DNA of 64,000 nt from an uncultured bacterium (GTDB lineage Bacteria; Verrucomicrobiota; Kiritimatiellia; PWTM01). Every line of letters starts with the position of its first letter. The stretch's first letter is position 1. The stretch spans positions 1 through 64,000 of the forward strand of contig CALLFZ010000017.1 of assembly GCA_938010045.1 (NCBI GenBank). The letters are read 5' to 3'. Of the stretch, positions 25,728 through 36,655 are shown piece after piece. Below the pieces are notes generated by a model. The model searched no databases. It was not told the origin of the DNA and saw only the letters and a list, made by a program, of their open reading frames with translations. The position numbers were made by a program, and so were the translations under genes.

Positions 25728-28700
25728 TCACGGAGCCGCCGCACCCGCCGGGCCAATCCAAATGCAACGAGATGGATGGCGCAGTTGTTGCAGGAGGTCA
25801 CGCGGCTCATGGAGAGCCGAAACCAACCTCACGCCGGGTTCGAACTCGATGCGCCGGCTCCAGCGCGCGGAGCCGTCATCCTGGCGCTGAACCGTGACCG
25901 ACACACGGTTGGAACTGGCGGCGGACGATGTGAGCGGCAAGGGCGCGCTGGGGATCCAATCGACCTGCGGAGGGGGACGGAGGCAGAGCGAGATGTTCTC
26001 GCGGATGGGCTGTTCTCAGTGCAGGGGTTGAGTGCGGGTGTTGCCCTCGACACCGGGCCAGACGGGACGAGGAAGAGGGGGTTCGACCTACCACCGGGGG
26101 TCAGCCCGTTGGGCCAGGCAGGGGATCCGAAGCCGGAGTTCCTCAACCGCTGGATATTCGTCGAGGCGGCGGATGGGCGCGCCCTCGGGATCCGCATGGA
26201 GCGAGATCGCGGCGAGCTTGGTGCGGTCGGTGCGGCGCAGCTCCTCGGGCGTGAGCTCGCGAATTTCGCGGACGTAGGCGGCATGGTGCCTGCCGTGGAA
26301 GCGACGGCGTCGCAGGATGCGCGCGGCGCCGTCCGGCTCGATCTCGATCTCGAATTCAATCTCCGTGCTGTGGCGGAATTCCGCGGGTTCTGGCAGCGCA
26401 ATGATGCGCCCGGCCGATACAACCAGGGCCAGATTGCCCCACGAGGGAGTGGCGCCCAGCGCCGCGTCGTGGTCGGTGTCATTGCGAAGGATGGGGCGCC
26501 CATCCGCATCGTGGACACCGCATCGTGGACACGGATCAAAACCCGGTCGAAAGGATAGAGCCAGGGCATATCGCAGAGCGGTGCATATTGGGCGAACTGA
26601 TGGGACAGCGTGGTGGCGGGTACCCATTCGGGATCGAGGCCGATGGCGCGGAGCATCGCGAACAACAGGATGGCGCGGTCGACGCTGTGACCGTAGCCGT
26701 CGGCCCAGACACGGTCCGCGGACGACGCCTCGCCCAGGGGCAGGGCGAACGGATTGGGGCCGGCATCGCGGATACGTTGCGCCACCGTGTCACGGATGGC
26801 GCGGATGCGCTCGAAGAGCGGCCGCGAATCGGGGGCAATGTGGCGAGCGAAGGAGGTGAGTTCGTCGCTGGCTTCGGAGACCGTTATCCGCAAAGTGGTC
26901 TGCAGCCGGCGGCCATACTCCTGACAGTCACCGTCGCTAAACAGCCAACAGCGACCGGCCAGCCATGCCGGCGGCTCAGCGGGTTCGCGGGGTGTCGGGG
27001 GGATGCGCTCGGTGCGCCAGGTCGGGGTGTGGCTACCATTTGCGACCGTGTCACGGCGATCCCGATGGGGTGCGGCGGCGGGTTCAGCGATGCGAGTGGC
27101 GATGCCAGTGGGCGCAGGGAGGCGCACGATGCGTTCGCGCACCGGGTCTTGTGAGGACAGCGCCGGGGCTTCGGCGAAGAATGGCGGTTTCGGACGACTG
27201 CGACCGTACAAATCGGATGCGGGCGCCCGGAGCGATGGCGGGCAGCGCGGCGACGAGCACGCGGCCGGCCGGGTAGCGCGGGGCCGAGGCTCTCCACGCC
27301 TGGTCCATGATCTGCACGTCGAGGGGACCGGGTGAGTTCGTGGCACCTTCCGGCGAGATCACTTCCGCGAAAATGAGCCGCGCCTCATTGTGGTTGTCCA
27401 AATACGGGAGCTTGATCTCCGCGCAGGCTGTGGCGCCCGCATAGGTGAGGGGGACTTCAACAACTCATTGGTCACGGCCCAGGCGCTGGGTGCGAGCCAC
27501 GCGACATCGGTGGCGTGACAGACCACTTCAACGTCCGGTGGGGATGGCCGAAAGGGAAGGGCCGGCCGAACCGTGGCCGGAGCGAATGGGGCGGCCGCGG
27601 CAAAAATCCAGCGGTGACGTTGTTCGGCCACAACCGCGCGCATGGCCTCGCGAACGTTGAGGTAGTCGCGGGACGAAATCTCGATCTCACGGAAGTGCCA
27701 CCATGTTCGGCCGAAGATTTCGTTGGAGTGCGCCTTCCACTCGGTCCACCAGGGCATACTGGGAATCGTAATCCGGCGCGCGGGGGGCAGGCTCTGAACT
27801 GGTCCAAGAACTGGCGCCGTGCGAACGCGAAGCGTTTCCTCGACACCGCCGGTCGATCGCAGGCGAAGAGGGAATCGGCGCCGATCGAGCGATACGGCGT
27901 CGAGGTCGCGATGCACGACGCCGAACGCGGCGCCGAACGACGGCGGCGCCACGAGCACGGCCGACCCGCGGGGGATGGCGGGGGCGGGGGCGTCGAACCG
28001 CCACCGGGCGCGCAGGGGACGCGAGCGGTCGCACAGCTCGGGCGGATCGAGTTCGAGCTGGCTGATCCGACAGCCGGACAGCGCCAACTGAGCGGCGGGT
28101 TCGAACAGGCGGCGGCGTTCTTCGGCGCTGCGGCGAGCCAGATAGTTACGGTAAACGTTGTCGTTGATGCCAGAAACACCGCCTCACAGCGGCCGCGCAT
28201 TTCTCGGTTCGGCGACAGTTCGCTGTCTGTTGTGATTCGGACCACGTTCGAGACAGCGGGCGGCACCGGGGAGATCCGGAGAGGTTCGCCCTCGGGAGTG
28301 GCCATTCAGGTAGCTGCGGTGTGCGAGATAGGCCGGCAGCCAGTCCCGGCTGGCTTCGTCGGTGGGATCGAGCAGGGCGGTGGCGCCATCGGAGAACCGG
28401 ATCGCGGCGATGGCGTGATTGAAGTAGGGCATGGGCACGTGGGGGTCGAGCAGCGGGCCGGCGTGGATGAGAACGGGGAATCCGCTGAGCCCGGCGGCCG
28501 AGGCCATCGCGGCGAGCAGGGCGGCCTTGTCCCGGCACACGCCGTGTCGCTATCGCAGGGTGAGGGCGACGTCATGCGGCTCGTAGCCGGGGGCCTCGGT
28601 CTCAGCGGTGATGCCGAGGTAGCGGACCGGTTGTGAGACGAAGATGAAGAGCGCATCCGCCTGCGCTTGTTCGTCGGTTCGGCCGCGGAGGAGTTTGGCA

Positions 28701-29536
28701 ACCACGCTGGGCAGTTCGTCCCCTGGCGTCATGTGCGGTTGGCAGAGGTTCCAACACCATCGTGAAATTGAGGGCCAGTCCTTGCCGGTGCTCACGAGCA
28801 CGCGCTGGAGCACGCCGTATGGCTCGGGCATGAAGGGTTCGTGGTACATGCGCGGGACATAGGTGGCGGTCCTGCGGTGACGCGTGCCACCCGCCCACGG
28901 CTCCTTTTCGCAGTGCAGAGTGCCGGGAATCTCATCCCGCACAACGCGGTGCCGGAACGGACGAACCGACGGCGCTTCCACTTCGTATACTGCGCGAAGG
29001 ATCGGCGCCGCGCCTTCCCGAAGGCATATGTCGAACCACTCGTTCGGGACGCGCACGCGGTGTCTCCGTTCGACGAGCGCCACGTGCACAACGTCACCCG
29101 TCTCGACACCGGGCACCCCCACCGACAAGAGTTTTGCCAACGGGTCATAACTGTTGTTCGCCATTTGGTCCGGATGCGCGGCCACGCGAGTGGTCCGCGC
29201 CACATCGACCGGCCAGCGGCGTCCATCGGGCTTTAGAATCTCCCCACGTGCGACCTCAATTGTGGAGTCCACCGAGAAGGCCGGCCTTTTTGGCGTCAAC
29301 ACCCGCATGCAGCTCTCGTACCAGGAGGTCGCTGTGCCATCCGGCGCGTAGCGCGCCCGCTCGAGTTGATCGAGTGTCACAGTATCGGCGTCGGACCACC
29401 ACGATCTGTCCACGCCTGCGACGGAACAGCGAGCCGCGAGAGGATCGAGCGTCGGCCCTGGCGGGGCCGATGGTGAAGTGGTCAGCCCCGCGGCGGCGAG
29501 AGAAAACCCAACTGCGACGAGGAACGACAACGTCAC
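25728..29536 (-). pseudogene. Disrupted tandem DUF3857-transglutaminase protein
   Basis: Read across frames, this 3.8 kb encodes an exported protein with two successive DUF3857/transglutaminase-like units. It starts at GTG 29536 with a signal peptide. Unit one includes QPVRYLGITAE and, after an in-frame TAG (28552-28550), RHGVCRDKAALL. Unit two includes ADGYGHSVDRAILLFAMLRA and ends near RHPSRCIWI. Damage seen: the TAG; frame changes near 28305, 28165-28190, 27460 and 27200; a 14-base tandem duplication at 26504-26531; an extra C in a C-run near 26096; and a TGA at 26018-26016 where W is expected. Neighbouring genes are intact, so general sequencing error is unlikely. Intact homologues are about 1,200 residues by my recollection. 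Confidence 0.85.
26504..26531. repeat. 14-base tandem duplication that shifts the frame
   Basis: CCGCATCGTGGACA occurs twice in perfect tandem (26504-26517, 26518-26531). Removing one copy restores the minus-strand reading VHDADGRPILRNDTD in the transglutaminase pseudogene. It is a recent-looking slippage mutation. Confidence 0.9.
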
Positions 29537-29672
29537 GGGGCGACGAAACCGTTCGCGGGGATCCCTCCAACGGCCGAAGGCGGCTTCGCAGCGTGGCCCG
29601 ACGTGGTGCGCTCCGACGGCGGCGCATCCGGGATTTCATGTCGGCAACGGCTTCGGCTATTCTTACCGCCGA

Positions 29673-31577
29673 ATGTACTGGCTGGATATTCTAAATGGAC
29701 CCGCGCGCGGCCGCCGAAAGATTCAGCGTCGGTCGCTGGTGTTGGGATCCGATCTTTCGTGTCAATTTTGGGTAGACGCCCCGGGGGTCGCACCGCGGCA
29801 TGCGGAAATTGTTGAGCGGGCGGGGGCGGTGGTGTTGCGTCTTCTGGCGCGGGCTCCGTCCGAGCGGCTCAAGCTGAATGGCGAGATTGTGGCCGGTGAA
29901 CGGTTGCTGAGCGATGGCGACACCATTGAAATTGCGGGTGTGCGCATCCGGTATCGGGCCCGGCTGCCGTGGGTGGAACGAGCGGCGCCGGCGTTACGCT
30001 GGGGGATTCCGCTAGCCATGGTGCTGGGCGGACTGGGATGGTGGGGTGGGCGATGGTGGATGCGGGAAACCGCGAAACAGGCGGGGGCAACGCGATCGAG
30101 TGCGATTGAGCCGATGACAGCGCCGGCGGCCGAGCCAGCCCTCGTGACGAGCGCGGAGCCGCCTCGTTTGGCCCGCATGGAGGCGTTGGGGGAGGCGGTC
30201 CAAGCGGCGGCCAGCAGTCCGAAGGCCCCTTCGACGAACACTGAGAATCCGGTGGAATTGCCGCCGCCCATTCCGGCGCCACCGGCCGAAACTCCGTCCC
30301 TGTCCTCCGATGGCGAGCCGGCGGCCGAAGCGACGGTCGCCATGCGGCTGCCGACGGAGAGCGATGCAAAGACCTCGTCTCTTCCCGTGGCCGCGGGACA
30401 GTCGGGGGAAGTCGCGCCTGCGGTGGCGGAGCGGGCGCCAACGACAGTGGAGTCGGCGTTTGAGCCGCAGATCAAGGCCGCCGAGGCGCTTGGGCAGGCG
30501 GGGGCATGGGATCGGGCGCTGTCCCTCGTCGCGGAGGTGCCGCCGACCGATTCGGGGTATGCGCGAGTGCTGGCGGTTCGCGCTCGTGCTGCGGAAGAGG
30601 CGGGGCGTTGGCGCGAAGCGGAGGCGCTCTGGACGGATGTCTTGCGAGTGGGCAGTGGAACGCCATTGTATGAAACGGCGTTTCGCGAATTGATTCGCCT
30701 GGCCGAGCGCCAGGTGTCATTGGCGCCACCGCCGCTGCTGGAGCGAGCGGCGATGATGACCGGCTCACCGCCCGCCAGGGTGTCGCCACCGCCGGTCGTG
30801 CCGGAATCGGTGTTGGACGCGATGAGGTCGGCGCGCCCGCCACCCGCCGCGTCGCCGCCGATTCCCGAGCCGCCCGCCGTGGAGCGCACGTCCCCGACAA
30901 CGGCATCGGTCGCGAGTCGGCCGCCGGCCACGACTCCGCCGGGCGAGACACCGCGTCCGGAACCGTCGTGGCCACTTCTCCGAACCAACGCGGCGGCGAT
31001 AGTTGATTCGGAGCGTCGAGCCGCGACGGCCGCTTCGGCTCCCAGTCCAGGACCGGCGAGCGGGCCGGGCCAGACGGAGGCGCCGCGCCCGGCTGCGACC
31101 GCGGCGGCGCCGTCGCAGGTGACGGCCCGGGTTGCGCCGGCCGTGGCCGAAGCGCGGACCAGTCCGTTGTTTTCGGTGGTGCGCGCGGATATGACTCGTT
31201 TTCCCGCGGACGAGGGTCGAGACGATTTCCGCGTGCTGAATGTGCAGTTTCGACTCGAGGGAGGGCGCGAACCGATTCCTCTGGACCGGTTGGCGGTGGA
31301 GTTGACGTTTTTCGATCGCGCGGGAGATCCGCCTCAGGTGTTTGCGAGCCGTATAGCGCGCGGCGCGCAACGATACCAGTTGACGGGGGCCCCGTGGCGG
31401 CCCGGCGAAGTGAGGCAACTGACGTTCAGTTACACGGTGCCGAAGGGCGCCCGAGAGCGCGAGTATCAGGAATACGGCGTCGCCGCCGCCTACCATGGCT
31501 ATCGGTTGCGTATAATCTATGAGGGGCAAGTCGTTTTGGTCCATGCGCGGCCGTCGGATCTCGCCGATCTACGGTGA
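29673..31577 (+). CDS. FHA-domain single-pass membrane protein
   Basis: The 634-residue protein starts with a forkhead-associated domain (about residues 8-92): LVLGSDLSCQFWV, RHAEIV, then LNGEIVAGERLLSDGDTIEIAG. FHA domains bind phosphothreonine peptides. A membrane helix follows (about 108-128, GIPLAMVLGGLGWWGGRWWM). After it lie a long Pro/Ala-rich linker, a short helical TPR-like part (about 265-330), more Pro-rich linker and a C-terminal beta domain (about 505-634). With cytoplasmic FHA at the N-terminus, the rest would face the periplasm. No kinase or phosphatase is adjacent. The start ATG 29673 is the first family-like position; the frame extends upstream without matching sequence. Confidence 0.8.
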   Translation: MYWLDILNGPARGRRKIQRRSLVLGSDLSCQFWVDAPGVAPRHAEIVERAGAVVLRLLARAPSERLKLNGEIVAGERLLSDGDTIEIAGVRIRYRARLPWVERAAPALRWGIPLAMVLGGLGWWGGRWWMRETAKQAGATRSSAIEPMTAPAAEPALVTSAEPPRLARMEALGEAVQAAASSPKAPSTNTENPVELPPPIPAPPAETPSLSSDGEPAAEATVAMRLPTESDAKTSSLPVAAGQSGEVAPAVAERAPTTVESAFEPQIKAAEALGQAGAWDRALSLVAEVPPTDSGYARVLAVRARAAEEAGRWREAEALWTDVLRVGSGTPLYETAFRELIRLAERQVSLAPPPLLERAAMMTGSPPARVSPPPVVPESVLDAMRSARPPPAASPPIPEPPAVERTSPTTASVASRPPATTPPGETPRPEPSWPLLRTNAAAIVDSERRAATAASAPSPGPASGPGQTEAPRPAATAAAPSQVTARVAPAVAEARTSPLFSVVRADMTRFPADEGRDDFRVLNVQFRLEGGREPIPLDRLAVELTFFDRAGDPPQVFASRIARGAQRYQLTGAPWRPGEVRQLTFSYTVPKGAREREYQEYGVAAAYHGYRLRIIYEGQVVLVHARPSDLADLR

Positions 31578-31659
31578 TCCGAGCGTGAACAGGTTCGCGC
31601 GGCGTGTCGACGGTGATACGATCTGAACGCCCGGCGCGGTGGGCCGGCGGGAGTCTTGC

Positions 31660-32934
31660 ATGATCGACATCCGGATCATTCGAGAGCGTGAGGCCGATGT
31701 GCGCGCGGCGTTGAGGAATCGCGGATCCGACTTTGACCTGGACGGCTGGCTCGCGCTCGACGCGAGGTGGCGGGCGCTGGTCACCGAGCGCGATGCGCTG
31801 AACAGCGAGCGGAACGCGAGGTCGAAGGAAATTGGTCGTCTGCGCGCGTCGGGCGCCGACACCGCGGCGGCTCAGGCGGCGGTGCGGGCACTCGGCGAAC
31901 GGATTGCGGCGATTGAACGGGAACTCCGCGAGATTGAGGCCGAGCGCGACGCGCGACTCTTGTGGATTCCGAACCTACCGCACTCGACAACGCCGGTGGG
32001 GCCGGACGCGAGCGGCAATATCGTGGTGCGCACATGGGGGCGTCTGCGTGAGTTTCCGTTTCCTCCGCGACCGCACTGGGAGATCGGCGAATCGCTTGGG
32101 CTGTTCGATTGGGCGCGCGCGGCGAGGATGTCCGGCGCCGGATTTCCGTTGTTCAAGGGGTTCGGCGCCGAGCTGCGTCGAGCGTTGATCCGGTTTATGC
32201 TCGATGTGCACACGCGCGAGCATGGCTACACCGAGATTGCGCCGCCGTATCTGTGCACGGCCGCGGCGATGACCGGCACGGGTCAGTTGCCGCGGCTGGC
32301 GGCGGATATGTACCGCGTGGCGGAGGAGGACCTCTATCTGATTCCGACCGCGGAGGTCCCGCTCACCAACCTTTACCGCGAGGAGATCATCACCCAGCCG
32401 CTGCCGATTTGCGTGACGGCGTACTCGCCGTGTTTCCGGCGCGAGGCGGGCGCGGCCGGCCGCGACACCCGCGGCATCATCCGGGTGCACCAGTTCGACA
32501 AGGTGGAGCTCGTGCGGTTCGTCGAGCCCGCGCGGTCGTATGAGGAGCTGGAGATTCTGACGGGGCATGCGGAGGCGGTGCTCCAGCGGCTCGGGTTGCC
32601 GTACCGTGTGGTCGCATTGTGCACCGGTGATCTCAGTTTCGCCGCCGCGAAGTGCTACGACCTTGAGCTGTGGGCGCCGGGCCACGGCGGCTGGCTGGAG
32701 GTGTCGTCGTGCAGCAACTTTGAGGATTTTCAGGCTCGCCGCGCCGGCATCCGCTACCGCCGGGCGGACGGCAAGGTCGCGTTTGTCCACACGCTGAACG
32801 GCTCGGGCGTGGCGCTGCCGCGTCTGCTGGTGGCGCTGCTGGAAAACGGGCAGCAGGCGGATGGTTCCGTCGAGCTGCCCGAGGCGCTGGCCCCGTATCT
32901 GAATGGCCGCACGCGCATCGAGCCTCTGGCCTGA
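31660..32934 (+). CDS. serS: Seryl-tRNA synthetase
   Basis: The 424-residue class II synthetase charges tRNA-Ser (and tRNA-Sec) with serine. It has the N-terminal coiled-coil arm (about residues 25-105) and class II motif 2 with FRREAG and IRVHQF. Motif 3 reads GSGVALPRLLVALLEN, and TAEVPLTNLY is the serine-site block. ATG 31660 is preceded by GGCGGGAG at 31645-31652. The tilS gene begins 13 bases after the stop (or inside this gene if an earlier start is used), so the two tRNA genes are coupled. Confidence 0.97.
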   Translation: MIDIRIIREREADVRAALRNRGSDFDLDGWLALDARWRALVTERDALNSERNARSKEIGRLRASGADTAAAQAAVRALGERIAAIERELREIEAERDARLLWIPNLPHSTTPVGPDASGNIVVRTWGRLREFPFPPRPHWEIGESLGLFDWARAARMSGAGFPLFKGFGAELRRALIRFMLDVHTREHGYTEIAPPYLCTAAAMTGTGQLPRLAADMYRVAEEDLYLIPTAEVPLTNLYREEIITQPLPICVTAYSPCFRREAGAAGRDTRGIIRVHQFDKVELVRFVEPARSYEELEILTGHAEAVLQRLGLPYRVVALCTGDLSFAAAKCYDLELWAPGHGGWLEVSSCSNFEDFQARRAGIRYRRADGKVAFVHTLNGSGVALPRLLVALLENGQQADGSVELPEALAPYLNGRTRIEPLA

Positions 32935-32947
32935 GGACGAGGCGGGC

Positions 32948-34429
32948 GTGCGCGGGGAACCGCGATGGATCCGGAAGGTCCGGCACGCGGTGGAGGAGCA
33001 TCGTCTTCTGGCGGGGTGCTCGACGGTGCTTGTGGGGGTGAGCGGCGGTGCGGATTCGGTGGCGTTGCTGGTGGCGCTGCGGCGTCTGTGCGGCGAGGGG
33101 CCGCCTCGATTGCACGTGGCCCACTTCAACCACGGGATTCGGGGCCGTGCGGCGGCGGCCGATGAGGTTTTCGTGCGGCGTCTCGCGGAGCGACTGGGGC
33201 TCGCGTGCAGCATTGGCCGAGCAGATGTGCCGCGCCAGGCGCGATGCTGGCGGCTCTCCATGGAGGCGGCGGCCCGCGAGGCGCGGTTGCGGTGGTTCTC
33301 ACGGGTCGCGAAGCGCGTTGGAGCAGATCGGATCGCACTCGCGCACACTCGCGACGACCAGGCCGAAACGGTGCTTTTGCGGCTGTTGCGCGGGGCGGGC
33401 ACGGAGGGGCTGTCCGCCATGTCCCGCGACACCGTGGTCCGCGGTCTGCGCATCATCCGGCCCATGCTCGATCTCTCGCGCGAAGAGATACGGCGCGCGC
33501 TGGCCGCCGAGGGCTGGAGGTGGCGGGAGGACGCGACCAATCGCCGTCTGCGGTATCTTCGCAACCGCGTACGGCTGCGATGGCTGCCCGCGATCGAGCG
33601 AGAGCTCGGGCGTGACGTTCGAGCGACGCTCGCCCGCGTGGCGGAAATTCTCGCCGCCGAAGACGAGGTACTCGCATCGCTGGCCGAGCGCGCCGCACAG
33701 CGACGCATCGGGAGTCGAGGATTCGCGCTACGCGGCGTTGGAAGGATCGCGCCCGCTCTTCAGCGTCGGATGCTCCGGCTGTGGATGCGCGGTGCGGGCG
33801 TACCGGAGGGTGGGCTCACATGGTCGGCGACGGAACTGGTGCGTGCGCTCGCGACGGGCGCCGTGGGGACATGTGTGGCCCTCGCCGGTGGCTGGAGCGT
33901 GCGGCGCGACGGCGACTGGTTGCGGCTGGTCCGCAGGGCGGTCACCCGAAACCGCCACCGTTGGCATGCCGTCCGATTGCCGTTGCCCGGCGGTGTGCGG
34001 CCGTCCGGTGCGGACTGGACCCTCGAGGCGGTTCCCGACCGGGGCTGGCAGACCGACGGTGAACACGGCGTGGGTGTGCTGCCCGCGGTGGCGTGGATCC
34101 GGCGCGACATGGGCGCCGAGTTTCTCACGGTGCGTCCGTGGCGGCCGGGTGATGCCTTTCGGCCGCTCGGTGGACCCGGCACCGCAAAGGTTTCGGATCT
34201 GTTGACGAATGAAAAAGTGCCCCACGAGCTGCGGTCCGGCTGGCCCGTGGTTCTCTGCGGAGACGACATTGTGTGGCTGCCGGGGTATCGCATCGCTCAC
34301 TCGGTGAGAGTCCAGCGTCGCGGCGACCCAAGCTGGCGGCTGACGCTCCGCCGTTGCTTGGAAAGCGATCGTGCGGGGGCTATAGTCGGTCCAGGCGGAG
34401 CGCGGTCCGCTTCGACGAGGAGACTATGA
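32948..34429 (+). CDS. tilS: tRNA(Ile)-lysidine synthase
   Basis: The 493-residue enzyme modifies C34 of the CAU-anticodon tRNA-Ile to lysidine so that it reads AUA. The PP-loop ATPase motif SGGADSVALL lies near residue 30, HFNHGIRG and AHTRDDQAETVLLRLLRG follow, and the C-terminal substrate domain contains TVRPWRPGDAFRPLG. I favour GTG 32948, which gives the usual spacing before the PP-loop; ATG 32903 inside serS is the alternative. The stop overlaps the next gene as ATGA. The last 25 residues after WRLTLRR extend beyond the usual family end. Confidence 0.93.
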   Translation: MRGEPRWIRKVRHAVEEHRLLAGCSTVLVGVSGGADSVALLVALRRLCGEGPPRLHVAHFNHGIRGRAAAADEVFVRRLAERLGLACSIGRADVPRQARCWRLSMEAAAREARLRWFSRVAKRVGADRIALAHTRDDQAETVLLRLLRGAGTEGLSAMSRDTVVRGLRIIRPMLDLSREEIRRALAAEGWRWREDATNRRLRYLRNRVRLRWLPAIERELGRDVRATLARVAEILAAEDEVLASLAERAAQRRIGSRGFALRGVGRIAPALQRRMLRLWMRGAGVPEGGLTWSATELVRALATGAVGTCVALAGGWSVRRDGDWLRLVRRAVTRNRHRWHAVRLPLPGGVRPSGADWTLEAVPDRGWQTDGEHGVGVLPAVAWIRRDMGAEFLTVRPWRPGDAFRPLGGPGTAKVSDLLTNEKVPHELRSGWPVVLCGDDIVWLPGYRIAHSVRVQRRGDPSWRLTLRRCLESDRAGAIVGPGGARSASTRRL

Positions 34430-35349
34430 AACGCTGGTGGGTGACGGGTGCGATGCTGGCCGGCGGGCTGGCGATGGCCGCGGAGCCGATCACCGCGACC
34501 GTCAAAGGCGAACGGGTGAATGTGCGCGCGCGGCCCCATCCCCAGGCCGAGGTCGTGGGGCAGTTGAGCGAGCCGGCGAGGGTTCAGGTCCGTTCGATGA
34601 CCAACGACTGGCTGGAAATTATTCCGCCCGCCGAATTCGATCTCTGGGTCCACCGTGAGTTCGTCGAAAACGGCAACGTCACGGCGTCCAAACTCGTCGT
34701 GCGGGCGGGGCCGGGCATCAATTATCCGAAGGTTGGGGAACTGAAGCGCGGCGATTCGGTCCAGGTTCGGGGGGAGTTCGGTGAGTGGTTGAAGATCGCG
34801 CCACCCGCGGACGCGTCGCTGTGGATTTCGAAGTCTGTGGTTCGGTTGCCCGAGCCGCCGAAACCCCCGGCCGTGGTCGCCGCGCGCCCGCCATTGGGTT
34901 CGGCCTCCGGTGTTCCATCCGGTCCGCCCGTCGCGACAGGGCGGCCGCCCGTGGCAGTCGCTTCGCCGGCGGTGCCCCTTGCGGTTCCGGCGTCGCCGCC
35001 GCCCACGCCCGTGCCGCCGCCAGTGGTCGCGGTGCCGCCCCCGCCCCCGACACCGCCGCCGTATGTGCCCGAGGACCTGCGCCTTGCACCGGTCGAGAAT
35101 CAGGGCGCGGTGGTGCAACGCGAGGGGCGAGTGCGAGCGACGATGCTCACACTGGGACGCCCGTCGCGGTACCAGTTGGTGGACGAAACCGGCGGCGTGC
35201 CGGAGACCAGCTGCTATCTACGAGGCAATGACGCACAGTTGCGCTCGTTCCTCGATCGGCGGCTGCGCATCCGTGGCCGGCAGTACTGGGTGCAGGGCAG
35301 CCGTTATCCGGTCGTCGTGGTGGACCAAATCGCTGTGCTGCCCGATTGA
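34426..35349 (+). CDS. Exported double SH3-domain protein
   Basis: The 307-residue protein has a signal peptide (to about residue 18) and two bacterial SH3 domains (about 22-82 with [20 protein letters not shown], and 85-145 with [20 protein letters not shown]). A long Pro-rich linker (about 150-215) and a C-terminal beta domain (about 220-307) complete it. Bacterial SH3 domains often bind peptidoglycan or peptides, so a periplasmic envelope role is likely. A GAGGAG ribosome-binding site lies at 34417-34422, and the ATG overlaps the tilS stop. Confidence 0.82.
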   Translation: MKRWWVTGAMLAGGLAMAAEPITATVKGERVNVRARPHPQAEVVGQLSEPARVQVRSMTNDWLEIIPPAEFDLWVHREFVENGNVTASKLVVRAGPGINYPKVGELKRGDSVQVRGEFGEWLKIAPPADASLWISKSVVRLPEPPKPPAVVAARPPLGSASGVPSGPPVATGRPPVAVASPAVPLAVPASPPPTPVPPPVVAVPPPPPTPPPYVPEDLRLAPVENQGAVVQREGRVRATMLTLGRPSRYQLVDETGGVPETSCYLRGNDAQLRSFLDRRLRIRGRQYWVQGSRYPVVVVDQIAVLPD

Positions 35350-35440
35350 GCGATTCGGTGGGCCGGCCCGCCCAACGCGGGGAGATGGACCGGTGCGCGG
35401 CGGGACGGTCGAAGGCGCAACCTCACGAGGAGAAGATCGA

Positions 35441-36655
35441 ATGAAGATTGTTCTGGCGTATTCGGGTGGTCTGGACACGTCGGTGTTGCTGAAGTGGTTG
35501 CAGACGACGTATCGCGCCAAGGTCATCGCGTTCTGCGCCGACATCGGGCAGGAGGAGGAGCTCGGCGGGTTGGACGAAAAGGCGCGGACGACCGGGGCGG
35601 CAGAGGTGGTGATTGAGGACCTTCGAACGGAGTTTGCTCGAGACTATGTGTTCCCAATGTTGCGAGCGGCGGCGGTCTATGAATCGGGGTATCTGCTCGG
35701 CACCTCGATTGCGCGTCCGCTGATCGCGCGCCGGTTGGTGGAGATTGCCCAGCGGTACGGCGCCGACGCCATCGCCCACGGCGCCACGGGCAAAGGCAAC
35801 GATCAGGTGAGGTTCGAACTCACGGCCATGGCGCTCCAACCCGACATCCGCATCATCGCGCCGTGGCGAGAGGAACGGTTCCGCCAACAATTCCGGGGAC
35901 GGATGGACATGATCGAGTACTGCCGGAAGCACAAGATTCCGGTCGAGGCCTCAGCGGAAAAACCATACTCGATGGATCGAAATCTGCTCCACATCAGTTA
36001 CGAGGGGGGCATCCTTGAAGATCCGTGGGCCGAACCGCCGGACGACATGTTCAAACTAACTTCTGCGCCCGAATCCGCGCCGGATCGCGCCGAATACGTG
36101 GAAATCGAATTCCGGCGCGGCGATGCGGTCGCGGTCAATGGACGACGCATGAGCCCGGCGCAGATTCTCCAGCATCTGAATCGGGTGGCGGGGCGGCATG
36201 GGGTTGGGCGCGTGGACATCGTCGAGAACCGGTTTGTCGGCATGAAGAGCCGCGGGGTGTATGAGACGCCAGGCGGCACCGTGCTACACCGGGCGCGCGA
36301 GGCGGTGGAACAGATCACGATGGACCGGGAGGTGCTGCACTTGCGCAACAGTCTCGTGCCACGCTATGCGGAGATGGTGTACTACGGCTTCTGGTTTTCT
36401 CCCGAACGTGAAATGCTGCAGGCGGCGATGGACGCCGCGGCCTCGGCGGTCACAGGCACGGCCCGAGTCAAGCTGTTCAAGGGGAATTGCATCGTCGTCG
36501 GGCGGCGATCGCCCCAGTCCCTCTACAACCCTGGCGTCGCCTCGTTCGAACAGGCGGGCGGGTATGACCAATCTGATGCGACCGGCTTCATCCGACTGCA
36601 GTCATTGCGGTTGCGTATGCGTGCGGCGATTCGCGAAGCCGCTGAACAGTCCTGA
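35441..36655 (+). CDS. argG: Argininosuccinate synthase
   Basis: The 404-residue enzyme joins citrulline and aspartate with ATP to make argininosuccinate, the next-to-last step of arginine synthesis. The PP-loop [14 protein letters not shown] is at the N-terminus, followed by [14 protein letters not shown] and the citrulline/aspartate-site block [20 protein letters not shown] 35441 has a GAGGAGA ribosome-binding site at 35427-35433. The next enzyme, argH, is not in the window. It lies 91 bases after the SH3 gene. Confidence 0.97.
   Translation: MKIVLAYSGGLDTSVLLKWLQTTYRAKVIAFCADIGQEEELGGLDEKARTTGAAEVVIEDLRTEFARDYVFPMLRAAAVYESGYLLGTSIARPLIARRLVEIAQRYGADAIAHGATGKGNDQVRFELTAMALQPDIRIIAPWREERFRQQFRGRMDMIEYCRKHKIPVEASAEKPYSMDRNLLHISYEGGILEDPWAEPPDDMFKLTSAPESAPDRAEYVEIEFRRGDAVAVNGRRMSPAQILQHLNRVAGRHGVGRVDIVENRFVGMKSRGVYETPGGTVLHRAREAVEQITMDREVLHLRNSLVPRYAEMVYYGFWFSPEREMLQAAMDAAASAVTGTARVKLFKGNCIVVGRRSPQSLYNPGVASFEQAGGYDQSDATGFIRLQSLRLRMRAAIREAAEQS

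Noticed and set aside
25829-27346. A 505-codon minus-strand frame that could be called one protein.
   Set aside because: Only its first part reads as transglutaminase; after the 14-base duplication the frame turns to Arg/Ser/Pro-rich shadow sequence.
28550-28552. TAG as a pyrrolysine or programmed readthrough codon.
   Set aside because: Other stops and frameshifts in the same gene show decay, and no pyrrolysine genes are seen.
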